From: Clostridia bacterium
GTDB taxonomy: Bacteria; Bacillota; Clostridia; Oscillospirales; Acutalibacteraceae
Length of the DNA: 64,000 bases
Assembly: GCA_017517665.1 (NCBI GenBank)
Contig: JAFWYP010000035.1
Span: 1 to 64,000 of the forward strand
Direction: 5' to 3'
Shown: one piece after another, positions 7,968-16,131 of the stretch
How the letters are laid out: every line of letters starts with the position of its first letter
Position numbering within the stretch: the stretch's first letter is position 1
Position numbers and translations under genes: made by a program
The notes under the pieces: model-generated
The model's input: only the letters and a program-made list of their open reading frames with translations
Told to the model about the DNA's origin: nothing
The model's database searches: none

Positions 7968-10900
7968 TCAGCAAGCAAAAATGAGTTTGAAAAGATAGAC
8001 AATGCCGTCCCATTTCCAGTTAAGGCAATCCCAAATGAAGTAGAAGAAACGGAGTGAGAAATATTCTTTGGGAGTGTTGATGATTTCGATGAGCTTTTCT
8101 GCCTGTGCCTTATACTCATTAAGCTTTGCCTTTTCGGTTTCGCCCATATTCTCATCTGCAAGGAGCTCATCAATCTTTGCTTTGAAGGCTTCGATATCAT
8201 CTTCCCAGAATATTGTTACTCTCTTTTCGTCAAACATTTCGAGCTCAGTGCTGACAGCTTCTACTTCTGCGCCTGCGGCTGCGATTTCTTCAAGGAGTGC
8301 TTCCAAACCTGCCTTGATTTCATCATATTCAGCCTTCTGCTCATCGGTGAGATTATCGGGATTTACCGCTTCGATTTCGGCAATCTTATCTTCAATAGCT
8401 GCCTTATCGTCGCTTGTTACGGTTTCGGGGTTGAAGCTTTCTTCAAAATCACTGATATCTTCAAGTTGCTTTTCAATTTCTTCAATTCTGTTTTCAAGAC
8501 CTTCGATGTCCTGAATCATTTCTTCAAGTGCAGTCTTTTCGTTTTGGGTTGTGTTTTTGCTGTCGATAAGTGACTGAACATCTTCTTTGAGCTGTGCGAG
8601 GTTGTCGCTGTCGGTTGACTTGACTGTTTCTTCGTCATAAGACTTAACAGCTTCATCAACTCTCTTGATTTCCTCTGCAACCTCTGCGAGCTTTTCAACG
8701 AGTTCATCAATTGCTTCGTTGTTTGCTTCAAGAGCAGCCTTTTCATCTTCGGTAAGATTATCACCGTCAGTGAGAGCCATTATATCCTCGATAAGCTTGC
8801 TGAGTTCGGGAACATCGTCTGATGTTACTGTATCCTTATCGTAGCCGTTTACAGCTTCATCAATTCTTGCGATTTCTGCGGCTGTATCATCAATCTTCTT
8901 GATGAGTGAATCTGCTTTTTCGTCAAGTGCTTCAAGAGCAGTTCTTTCATCTTCCGTGATGTTGGTCTTATCTGTGAGAGCCTTGATATCCTCAACAAGC
9001 TGTTCAAGGTCAGCCTTGTCGGTTGACTTGACGGATTCTTCGTCATAACCGTTTACGACAGTTTCAATTCTTGCGATTTCGTCTGCCGTTGCACCGATTT
9101 TATCAAGGAGTGCGTTGAGTGTTGCTTCGTTGCCGTTGAGCTGTTCTCTTTCTGCGTCGGTGATGTTATCGCCATCTGTGAGAGCCTTGATATCGGCAAG
9201 AAGCTTTTCAATATCCGCCTTGTCGGCACTTGTTACGGTATCAATATCATAAGAATTTGTTGCATCATTGATGCGGTTGATTTCTGCAACAGTTTCATCA
9301 ATTTTTGCGATGAGCTTGGTGCAGGTTTCGTCTGCATTTTCAAGGAGAGCTCTTTCGTCAGCGGTGATATTCTGAGTGTCAAGGAGAGCCTTGATATCTT
9401 CAATAAGCTGCTGAATATCAGCCTTGTCGCTTGACTTCACGCTTTCAAACACATACTTGTCAACCGCTTCAATAATGCGCTTGATTTCGTCGCTGATACC
9501 AACGAGTTTATTAATCAAAGCGAATACCTTATCGTGAGCCGCCTGAAGATTTGATTTTTCTTCTGCGGTTACGTTTTCTGTAAGAGCGAGAGCATAAATA
9601 TCATCGTTGAGCTGAACAAGAGCATCCATATCAGTGCTTGTTACGGTTGCTTCATCATAGCCGTTTGCGGCGGCGATAAGTCTGTCATATTCCGCAGTTG
9701 TTTCTGCGATTTTTGCAAGAAGCTTGTCGCATTCTGCATCAGCATTAACGAGATATTCTCTTTCAGCGGCTGTGATGTTCAGACCGTCGGTGAGGTTTTT
9801 GATGTCAGCAACGAGCTGTTCGATATCAGCCTTATCGCTTGACTTGACGGTTGCTTCGTCATAGGCGTTTACAGCGTTTTTGATTCTTTCAATTCCGTTT
9901 ACAACATCGCTGATTCTGATTTCAAGTTTTTCAATCGCCCAAAAAATATCGCTTGTTTTCTTTTCCTGTTCATCTGTCAGATTGTCAAAATAGTTATCGT
10001 AGAAATAGCCGACACTATTCTGGAAAATTTCCAAATCAGCAGCATCATCTGATGTTACGGTATTAATATCATATTTTGCCAAATCATTCTCAAAGCTTTC
10101 AATATGATTTGCAACGCTTTCAATCATTTTGAGCAGTTCAACGCAATAAGACTTGTTGTTATCCCACTCGTTTCTCTTTTCTGCATCAGCATAATCTCTG
10201 AATGCATTGTCAAGCTGGTTATAAACATATTCAATCTTTGCCTTGTCGGAAGATTTGACATTGAGAGGAGTAATGCCATCAATACCGCTTGCATCGACTT
10301 CGATTGTAAACAGAGCGCCGGCAAATGTAATTTCAAAGTTGGGGTTGTTATCGTTTGTGAGAGTGCCCTGACCTATTTCATAAACGCCAACATTTTCGCC
10401 CGATGTTCTTGCAAGTTCACCGACAATCTCCGATGCAAAAGCCTCATTGCTGAGCGTATATGCAAGGGTCGGGTCTGCTTCACCGTAGGTCTTGGACATA
10501 TCAGTTGCTGTTACTGTTATGGGCAAACGGGAGATTTCCCAGTCGTTGGTGATTTCACCGATTGCGTTATTGATGCCCGTTATTTTTAAGGTGTAATTGC
10601 CTACGTTCATACCGGTGTTGCCGGAAATTGTGTAATCGATACCCTCGGTCAGAGTAATGCCGTTGACCGTAACGGATTTTACAGTCTGAGTCTGTGTTGC
10701 TCCGTTATATGTAAGAGAATCGCCGAGAGTTACGGTTGCTTCGCTGATATTTGCAGGAAGAATTTTGAACGTAAGGACTTTTGAACCTGTGTAAGAATTT
10801 TTGCCCGTTACGGATACAGTTGCCGTGCCGACATTAGTGTTATCTGAATACTCTGCTGTATAATCGTTTGCATTCGCCTTTACTCCGTTTACCATTAAAG

Positions 10901-12191
10901 CAGGGGTAATGGCACTGCCTGTGTAGGTATACTCCGCTTTTTCAAGAGTGATACTGTTGGCACTGTCGGAAAGATTGATGGGGGCAGATGCGGAAACGGT
11001 TGTATCCGTCGTTATTTTTGCAGAAGGAATGCTGAGAGCGCCTGTTGATGCGTTATATGTATAAGCGCTTTCTGCAAGAGTGGTGCCGCCAACCTTTACC
11101 GTTACGGAAGCGGGAAGTGCATATCCGCTTGCAGCCGTAAGGGTTGCGTTGTAAGCATCATCATAGTTGGTTTTGTTATTCTGCCATGCGCTGTCGTTGA
11201 AAGTAACGTTTTTTCCGCTTGCGGTCACCTTTTTGATTGCTTTGCCCGAACCGCTGTTGGTAAAGCCGCTAATATTACCGTAACCCCAGATTGTTCCGTT
11301 GTTGGTGACTGTTCCTGAAAGAGTTCCGCCGTTTTTAACATTTATTGTGCCGTTATTCACAATGGTGCCGGAAAGGGTCTTGCCGCTGTCAACCGTTGCG
11401 GTCTGACCGGAAGCAATTGTCAGGGTATTGCCGTTAAGTGCGGTTGCTGTGTTGCCGCCGAATTTCCAATTTGAGCCGTCTCTGTAAACAAAATTAGTAA
11501 AATTATTTCTGTCATATCCGTAAGGCAGAGTGGTGGAATACAGGTGAGTTGACCCCTGAATTTTATCACCGGTACCGCCATACCTATTTAAAGTGCCGGG
11601 TGAACCGCCGGTAATCGTTACCCAGCAATCACCGGAAATCGTTACATCACTTCGATAAATAAGATATATGAATTTGTCTACCGTGCCGCCGGTTATAGTT
11701 ATGTTAACATTTCCGTTAACATCGTATTCCGCACACCATATTTCAGTAACTTTACCGCCGGTCATTGTAATGTTTACATTGCCTGTGAGAACGGTGCCAG
11801 GGTCTGAACAGCTGCCGCTGATATTTCCGACGACACCGCCGGTCATGGTTATATTGACATCACCGGTCATTGAATTATACTGTGCACCACAAATGTCTGT
11901 CCCCGAAAGGTCAGCTTCATAGTTGCTGTCACCGAGAGTAAACATAGCTTCTCCGGAAGAATACTTGCACTGCGAAAAATCAATGTATTCATTGCCGATC
12001 TTGATTTTGGTGAAGTTCGCTTTTGAACCTGCTTCAATAGTAGCTGCATTGCCCTTCAAAAGGATAAATGTTGAATTTCCGATAAAAACTTTGTCGTTAG
12101 CCGACGCAGAAGCCGTAAGGCTCAGCGGTGCCATTGTAAGCAGCATTACCACAGCGAGCAGTATGCTTATGAGTTTGTTTGTTTTTTTCAT
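7968..12191 (-). CDS. Large exported repeat protein (beta-helix-like, Ig/MBG-type and alternating helical repeats)
   Basis: ATG 12191 has AGGAGG 7 nt upstream and opens a classical signal peptide (MKKTNKLISILLAVVMLL, then SASA). Next come about four short VNITMTGG-type strands resembling a beta-helix, then TLSGTIVNNGTINVKNGG repeats. Beta-sandwich modules follow (YTGSAITPALMVNG; LTYNGATQTQTV) and an MBG-type domain (PITVTATDMSKTYGEADPTL). The second half is about eleven helical repeats of roughly 80 residues with a V-K/T-S-x-D head and an IEQLVADIKALTD-like helix. The protein ends in an aromatic hydrophobic tail (FFYFIWDCLNWKWDGIVYLF). No LPXTG or SLH domain is seen. It is probably a cell-surface adhesin or stalk; about 1,407 residues. 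A TetR gene lies 84 nt upstream, probably in the same transcript. Confidence 0.8.
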   Translation of the reverse strand: MKKTNKLISILLAVVMLLTMAPLSLTASASANDKVFIGNSTFILLKGNAATIEAGSKANFTKIKIGNEYIDFSQCKYSSGEAMFTLGDSNYEADLSGTDICGAQYNSMTGDVNITMTGGVVGNISGSCSDPGTVLTGNVNITMTGGKVTEIWCAEYDVNGNVNITITGGTVDKFIYLIYRSDVTISGDCWVTITGGSPGTLNRYGGTGDKIQGSTHLYSTTLPYGYDRNNFTNFVYRDGSNWKFGGNTATALNGNTLTIASGQTATVDSGKTLSGTIVNNGTINVKNGGTLSGTVTNNGTIWGYGNISGFTNSGSGKAIKKVTASGKNVTFNDSAWQNNKTNYDDAYNATLTAASGYALPASVTVKVGGTTLAESAYTYNASTGALSIPSAKITTDTTVSASAPINLSDSANSITLEKAEYTYTGSAITPALMVNGVKANANDYTAEYSDNTNVGTATVSVTGKNSYTGSKVLTFKILPANISEATVTLGDSLTYNGATQTQTVKSVTVNGITLTEGIDYTISGNTGMNVGNYTLKITGINNAIGEITNDWEISRLPITVTATDMSKTYGEADPTLAYTLSNEAFASEIVGELARTSGENVGVYEIGQGTLTNDNNPNFEITFAGALFTIEVDASGIDGITPLNVKSSDKAKIEYVYNQLDNAFRDYADAEKRNEWDNNKSYCVELLKMIESVANHIESFENDLAKYDINTVTSDDAADLEIFQNSVGYFYDNYFDNLTDEQEKKTSDIFWAIEKLEIRISDVVNGIERIKNAVNAYDEATVKSSDKADIEQLVADIKNLTDGLNITAAEREYLVNADAECDKLLAKIAETTAEYDRLIAAANGYDEATVTSTDMDALVQLNDDIYALALTENVTAEEKSNLQAAHDKVFALINKLVGISDEIKRIIEAVDKYVFESVKSSDKADIQQLIEDIKALLDTQNITADERALLENADETCTKLIAKIDETVAEINRINDATNSYDIDTVTSADKADIEKLLADIKALTDGDNITDAEREQLNGNEATLNALLDKIGATADEIARIETVVNGYDEESVKSTDKADLEQLVEDIKALTDKTNITEDERTALEALDEKADSLIKKIDDTAAEIARIDEAVNGYDKDTVTSDDVPELSKLIEDIMALTDGDNLTEDEKAALEANNEAIDELVEKLAEVAEEIKRVDEAVKSYDEETVKSTDSDNLAQLKEDVQSLIDSKNTTQNEKTALEEMIQDIEGLENRIEEIEKQLEDISDFEESFNPETVTSDDKAAIEDKIAEIEAVNPDNLTDEQKAEYDEIKAGLEALLEEIAAAGAEVEAVSTELEMFDEKRVTIFWEDDIEAFKAKIDELLADENMGETEKAKLNEYKAQAEKLIEIINTPKEYFSLRFFYFIWDCLNWKWDGIVYLFKLIFAC
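8110..10270 (-). repeat. Tandem ~240-bp coding repeats, two alternating types
   Basis: The stretch encodes about eleven ~80-residue units. The head motif alternates strictly: VKSSD, VTSDD, VKSSD, VTSTD, VKSSD, VTSAD, VKSTD, VTSDD, VKSTD, VTSDD, then a divergent VTIFW unit. This points to expansion of a two-unit (~480 bp) module. Confidence 0.85.
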
Positions 12192-12274
12192 AGGGTTTCC
12201 TCCTTGGGTGTTGTTAAGTGCAGAGTTTTGTTTCGTTCTGCGTTCATCGTTCTGCACTCTGCGTTTATTTAAGT

Positions 12275-12973
12275 TTATTTTCTTGCAAGCAGATTATGAA
12301 GTGCCTGCTCGGTTTCACGGTCAACGTAATCACGGAATTTTTGAAGCACGTTTAGCCCGAGAGATTTATAATCCATTGCAAGAACCTTTTCAATCTTCTG
12401 CTTACGCACATCCTCCGGCACGTTATAAATACTGAGTATCGTGTTCAGCGCTCCGCTTATGCGAAACTCAATGGGTGCGGAATTGCTTGTCGTCATAAGC
12501 GATGCGTATTCGATTCCCGAAACAAGCGTTTCCGCTTCTTCGAACCGTTCGTCAGTCCAGTCAGGGCAATAATCCTTGAACACAACTTTTGCCCGTTCCT
12601 TATCGTTTTTGCGGATTAAATCCAGACATATCTGACTGCGGTAGGAGGAAAGGAAGAAATCCTTTGCAACCTCGTCCTGCTCACAGGCAGAAGCGATTGT
12701 AAGAAGCTCAAGACATATCGCCATAACCGAGCTGAAGCCGTCCTTTGCTTTCTCCTCCATCAGTTTTTGCTGATATCTGGCGAGTATATCAACCAGCTCC
12801 GCTAACATATGGTCTTTTGTCGGAAAATGAAAGGTCATATTGCCTGTGCTCATATTCAGCGACTTCGCCATAGAAGCGACTGTGGTTTTTGTGAAACCGT
12901 CATTCAGAAAGCGGTTTGCCACAACCCGAATAATCTCATTTCTGGTTAGCTCTGCTCTGTCTACACGTATCAT
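12275..12973 (-). CDS. TetR/AcrR-family transcriptional regulator
   Basis: Residues 10-55 form a TetR helix-turn-helix (RNEIIRVVANRFLNDGFTKT, then TVASMAKSLNMSTGNMTFHF). The rest is a helical ligand/dimer domain of typical size (232 residues in total) with no recognised ligand signature. AGGAGG precedes ATG 12973. Its promoter (TTGCAT, 17 nt, TATAAT) and a 25-bp palindrome downstream of the likely start site suggest self-repression. The large surface-protein gene begins 84 nt downstream with no terminator visible between them, so the regulator probably controls that protein too. Confidence 0.88.
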   Translation of the reverse strand: MIRVDRAELTRNEIIRVVANRFLNDGFTKTTVASMAKSLNMSTGNMTFHFPTKDHMLAELVDILARYQQKLMEEKAKDGFSSVMAICLELLTIASACEQDEVAKDFFLSSYRSQICLDLIRKNDKERAKVVFKDYCPDWTDERFEEAETLVSGIEYASLMTTSNSAPIEFRISGALNTILSIYNVPEDVRKQKIEKVLAMDYKSLGLNVLQKFRDYVDRETEQALHNLLARK

Positions 12974-12988
12974 TTATGCCGGCCTCCT

Positions 12989-13065
12989 TAAGTTCTCTTT
13001 CCAAAAGAACTTATTTCTTTTATGATCTTCTCGCCGATTATAGCACATATCCTATAAAGATGCAA
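12989..13065 (-). promoter_or_regulatory. tetR promoter and 25-bp palindromic operator
   Basis: On the minus strand: -35 TTGCAT (13060-13065), 17-nt spacer, -10 TATAAT (13037-13042). The palindrome at 12989-13013 has arms TAAGTTCT and AGAACTTA (one mismatch inside, centre TCC). It lies about 20-40 nt after the predicted start site and just before the ribosome site, a classical place for a TetR operator. Confidence 0.7.
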
Positions 13066-13229
13066 TATACTTTTGAAAAACTTTCCACATTATTTCAAAA
13101 ATCCGAAGCAGAAGGTGCGTCGGTTTTAATTTTACTGTGCCGCATTAACAGCTTTTTCGTGCAATATAATTTGTGCGCAATCACCGGCCATATTTCCCGA
13201 TTCGCGTTAAACTTCATGCGCTATAGGAC

Positions 13230-13308
13230 GTGACATAAACTGTTGAGTCATGTATAATTAATTCTGCAGAAGAAATAACTTCTGTAATAATTATTTGGAG
13301 TGACTCAA
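13230..13308 (+). promoter_or_regulatory. Promoter overlapped by nested dyads, upstream of decayed repressor gene
   Basis: A promoter GTGACA (13230-13235), 17 nt, TATAAT (13253-13258) is covered by a symmetric block: TTGAGTCA (13243-13250) with TGACTCAA (13301-13308), and CAGAAG (13267-13272) with CTTCTG (13279-13284), plus an AT arm. The outer right arm ends at the start codon. This fits an autoregulated repressor operator. Confidence 0.6.
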
Positions 13309-14041
13309 TGCTTAAACTGATAAGAGAAAACTATCTTGACAGAGCAGAAGCCTTTGCTTCTTCAACAGGTCTGCCGCCTGAAATCATCAGAAATTTTTTG
13401 TCTGAGGACGGCAAGAAATCACCGTACTAAATTGCCCGCAGGATTTCATCGCATTTTGGTGAATCACCCGAATGTATGTGCCGTGAAGCTGATGTTGATG
13501 ATTTTCTTCCGCTTTGCAAAAAAGAATAGCAGAGGTTTTTGACAATCTTGATGAAATCCCGTTCATCGTTTGTGACACAAGCCTTGAACCTCTCGGCATC
13601 GAAAAGAATGATATGCTGCTTCTTGAAGAATGCGATGTCGCCGATATAGACGAGTTGATTGCCGTCAAAATTTTCGGCTGTATTGTTTTCAGATATTATC
13701 TGGAGGATGCCTGTGACGGTCATGTGATTATAACCTTCCCCAACAAAGACTATGCCGAAATAAACACACCCGCATTCATGAGGAAATCAATTGTCAATTC
13801 TCTTTACAGGGTCAAGAGCTATATTCACTATGAGAACGATGATGATACACACTATGTCAGAGCAGACTCTTTGGAGCAAATTATGATGCTTGAATTGAGA
13901 AGTCTTGCAAGTTTTCTTTCCGAGGATGAACAAGCATTTGCGGATATTCTTGAAGCCAAGACCAACAAAAGCATACTCAATCAGCAGAAGTTTCTTGAAA
14001 CAAGTATTGATAAGGCTAAAAGAGGAAAACGTAGTCCTTGA
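13308..14041 (+). pseudogene. Broken LexA/S24-like repressor joined to a serine-recombinase tail fragment
   Basis: From ATG 13308 the frame is interrupted by TAA at 13428 after 40 codons. It continues in frame to TAG 13527, and resumes in the -1 frame after a run of six A (13518-13523). Read through, it gives an XRE-like start (EAFASSTGLPPEIIRNFL, then IARRISSHFGES). An S24/LexA-like fold follows (LEPLGIEKNDMLLLEE, DELIAVKIFGCIVFRYY). From about 13850 the text switches to a recombinase C-terminal pattern (THYVRADSLEQIMMLELRSL, then NQQKFLETSIDKAKR), which truncates at 14041. One nonsense codon plus one shift suggest decay. Programmed shifting at the A run is possible but does not explain the TAA. 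Upstream dyads look like its operator. Confidence 0.65.
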
Positions 14042-14088
14042 AGCAAGACAAGGCGTAGCCGTAGAATATCTCACGGCATAACAAAAAA

Positions 14089-14110
14089 GAGCAGGCCACA
14101 AACCTGCTCG
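14089..14110 (+). terminator. Short hairpin after the pseudogene
   Basis: GAGCAGG pairs with CCTGCTC around a ccacaaa loop. There is no T run, so termination is doubtful. Confidence 0.35.
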
Positions 14111-14156
14111 ATACATATCAAATCACATTAAATTTATCAATGAGGAAATGTAAAAA

Positions 14157-14307
14157 AATCACAAACCACGCCCGAAAGGACGTGGTTTGAATAACAACCC
14201 TATAAGGGTAAACAATACCAGCAGCACCTAAAGGTGCATCTAAGCAACACCAACTGCAAACTGGTGTTGCTTTTTACTTTTCTATATGAGCAAACGGATT
14301 CTCATAC
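14157..14307. mobile_element. IS200-type element end fragment (solo right end)
   Basis: This ~150 bp is nearly identical to the segment downstream of tnpA at 53764-53910. It has the same four hairpins (AACCACG/CGTGGTT, ACCCTATAAGGGT, GCACCTAAAGGTGC, AACACCAA/TTGGTGTT) and the last codons of tnpA (FAHIEK, stop). The rest of the element is missing, so it is a truncated copy. Confidence 0.85.
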
Positions 14308-14370
14308 AAAAGAACGGGATTCAACTGAATTTAAAAATAGTTTGATTAAATCTGATTGACAATCAATGGA

Positions 14371-14400
14371 AGCAACAGCCTGAAAACTGTTGCTTTTTTA
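14371..14400 (+). terminator. Intrinsic terminator
   Basis: AGCAACAG (14371-14378) pairs with CTGTTGCT (14387-14394), followed by six T. It lies before the GH16 gene and insulates it from upstream transcription. Confidence 0.65.
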
Positions 14401-14460
14401 TTGGCATGAGTGATATAATCAAATCAACCAAATAAGAATTTGTACGAAAGGAAAAAAATC

Positions 14461-15540
14461 ATGTTCAGAAAAAGTATGGCTTTTTTGCTTGTATTAACTA
14501 TATTGCTCGGCTTGCCGTCAGGAGCATATGCCGAAGAATGCGTTTCCGAAAAGGAAGGCTATGTGCTTGATTTCAGCACCGAATTTAATGACGGCAATTT
14601 AAATACAGAGTATTGGTTACCGCAATATTTGCCTCACTGTACCACCAACACAGAAGGATCCTCTGCAAGGTATAAAATCGAGAATGGTTATCTGAATCTG
14701 TACATCACAAAAGATTCACCTGATTATTTCGGCGGTCAGCCTGGCTCAGCAGATCCCGATAATCTTCTATGGATAGCCAACGGTATTCAAACTTGGGAAA
14801 AGAATCATCTGCATCCGGGAGGAGCTCAGCAGAGGGAAGTTGAGCCTTATGAGGGATATGCTACACAGTACGGCTACTTTGAGATACGAATGAAAATGCC
14901 CGATACCGGCGGTGGCGGATACGCATCGTGGTGGCTTATCGGTGCTCAGGATGATGCAGCTCCCGACGGAACAGGTTCTGTTCAGAATGGCGAAATAGAT
15001 GTATTGGAAACCTTTTTTAAATCCTCCGGAGTGTTTGAACCCAAAGTTCATGCTTGGGATGATCCCGATCTTGACGAATGGGCAAGCAGGGTTGAATTGG
15101 ATGGAGAGCCAAGCGACTATGTTAATGAATTTCACACCTATGCTATGGACTGGAGACCGGAAGGAATAACCTTTTATGTTGACGGAAAAGAAGTGGCACA
15201 GACGAGGGAATCACCGCAATACAGAATGTGCATGATTTTGTCTATGTATATAAATTCTGATTTCAGCGGTTGGGATGAGCCCGAAAATAACTATCCAATA
15301 GAATGGCTGATTGATTATGTCCGTGTCTATAAAGATAAAAACGGTTATGACGAGAGCAACCGCCTTACTGAATTTGAGTGCTTCGTAAAAGATATGTGCA
15401 GCTCACTTACTGCATTTTGGCAACGTGTTTTATCATTTTTTCAAGATCTCTGTCCACAATGTCATCAGTTCTTTGAGCGTTTGTTAAGTAAGATTCCCGC
15501 TTTGTATAGAACAACAAATTCCAGTATATCGAACAGTTAG
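14461..15540 (+). CDS. Secreted GH16 endo-beta-glucanase-like enzyme with amphipathic C-terminal tail
   Basis: A signal peptide (MFRKSMAFLLVLTILLG, then AYAEE) precedes a GH16 jelly roll. The catalytic block is NGEIDVLETF, giving nucleophile Glu178, Asp180 and acid/base Glu183. GYFEIRMKMPD, YASWWLIGA and DWRPEGITFYVDG are typical GH16 strands. GH16 enzymes cut internal beta-1,3/1,4-glucan or galactan bonds. The last ~60 residues form Cys- and aromatic-rich helices (FWQRVLSFFQDLC) of the kind seen on two other exported proteins here. The start is ATG 14461 (GAAAGGA upstream), seven codons inside the longer frame. A likely promoter has TATAAT near 14411. The gene sits among mobile-element remnants. 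Confidence 0.85.
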   Translation: MFRKSMAFLLVLTILLGLPSGAYAEECVSEKEGYVLDFSTEFNDGNLNTEYWLPQYLPHCTTNTEGSSARYKIENGYLNLYITKDSPDYFGGQPGSADPDNLLWIANGIQTWEKNHLHPGGAQQREVEPYEGYATQYGYFEIRMKMPDTGGGGYASWWLIGAQDDAAPDGTGSVQNGEIDVLETFFKSSGVFEPKVHAWDDPDLDEWASRVELDGEPSDYVNEFHTYAMDWRPEGITFYVDGKEVAQTRESPQYRMCMILSMYINSDFSGWDEPENNYPIEWLIDYVRVYKDKNGYDESNRLTEFECFVKDMCSSLTAFWQRVLSFFQDLCPQCHQFFERLLSKIPALYRTTNSSISNS

Positions 15541-15568
15541 ACGAATAAGAATTTGTAGAGGTAACATT

Positions 15569-15886
15569 ATGATTACATATTCGATTATTATGTTTTTGAC
15601 AGCGACACTTTTTTCTGTGATTGGTGTTGCAATATATCGGGGAAAAACCAATTTGATTCATAATTATCATCAAACAAACGTTACCGATAAATCCGCATAC
15701 GGAAAATCTTTCGGAAAAGCTATGTTTGTTATCTCAACGGCACTTTTACTCAGCGGAACAGTAAGTTTGCTGGGAGATTCGGAAAAGGTTACATCGGTTG
15801 CGGTTGCAGTATTAATTGTTGGATTAATAATCGGATTTATCTGCATTTTTTGCGTGCAGAAAAAATATAATAACGGTGTTTTCTGA
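15569..15886 (+). CDS. DUF3784-type small membrane protein
   Basis: At 105 residues with three hydrophobic segments, it carries the DUF3784 core GKTNLIHNYHQTNVTDKSAY between TM1 and TM2. The function of this family is unknown; members are common beside accessory genes in Firmicutes. The start has AGAGGTA upstream. It lies 28 nt after the GH16 gene and is probably co-transcribed. Confidence 0.75.
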   Translation: MITYSIIMFLTATLFSVIGVAIYRGKTNLIHNYHQTNVTDKSAYGKSFGKAMFVISTALLLSGTVSLLGDSEKVTSVAVAVLIVGLIIGFICIFCVQKKYNNGVF

Positions 15887-15948
15887 TTGACAAATTCCAA
15901 TTTGTCGGACACAATCATTCTAAATCACGCAAATATTTAAAATTAAAC

Positions 15949-15998
15949 AAGGACATTACCCGGCAGTGAAAACTGCTCTGAGTAATGTCCTGTTTTTT
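15949..15998 (+). terminator. Terminator with internal second stem
   Basis: The outer stem GGACATTAC/GTAATGTCC (15951-15959 with 15982-15990) encloses GCAGTgaaaACTGC and is followed by GTTTTTTG. It ends the GH16-DUF3784 unit. Confidence 0.8.
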
Positions 15999-16093
15999 GT
16001 TCGCAAAACCGCTTGAAATAAGGCGAAAAAGCCTGTTTTTCCGAGAATAATGTCCAAATAATGTCCAAGGGGTAAAAATAACGGAAATGAAAA

Positions 16094-16127
16094 AAGCTGA
16101 AACCGTTGTATATCAACGATTTCAGCC
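16094..16127. repeat. GAAACC...dyad repeat (copy 1), beside recombinase 3' end
   Basis: AGCTGAAACCGTTG pairs with CAACGATTTCAGC around TATAT. The same CTGAAACCGTTGTATATCAA core recurs at 41405, beside other integrative-element debris, suggesting it marks element ends. Confidence 0.5.
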
Positions 16128-16131
16128 TTCT

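Noticed and set aside
8068..8514. 148-codon plus-strand Ser/Ala-rich frame inside the surface-protein gene
   Set aside because: Produced by the complement of the acidic helical repeats; no start signal.
13336..13542. 68-codon frame overlapping the repressor pseudogene
   Set aside because: Different frame from both recognisable halves, without family-like text.
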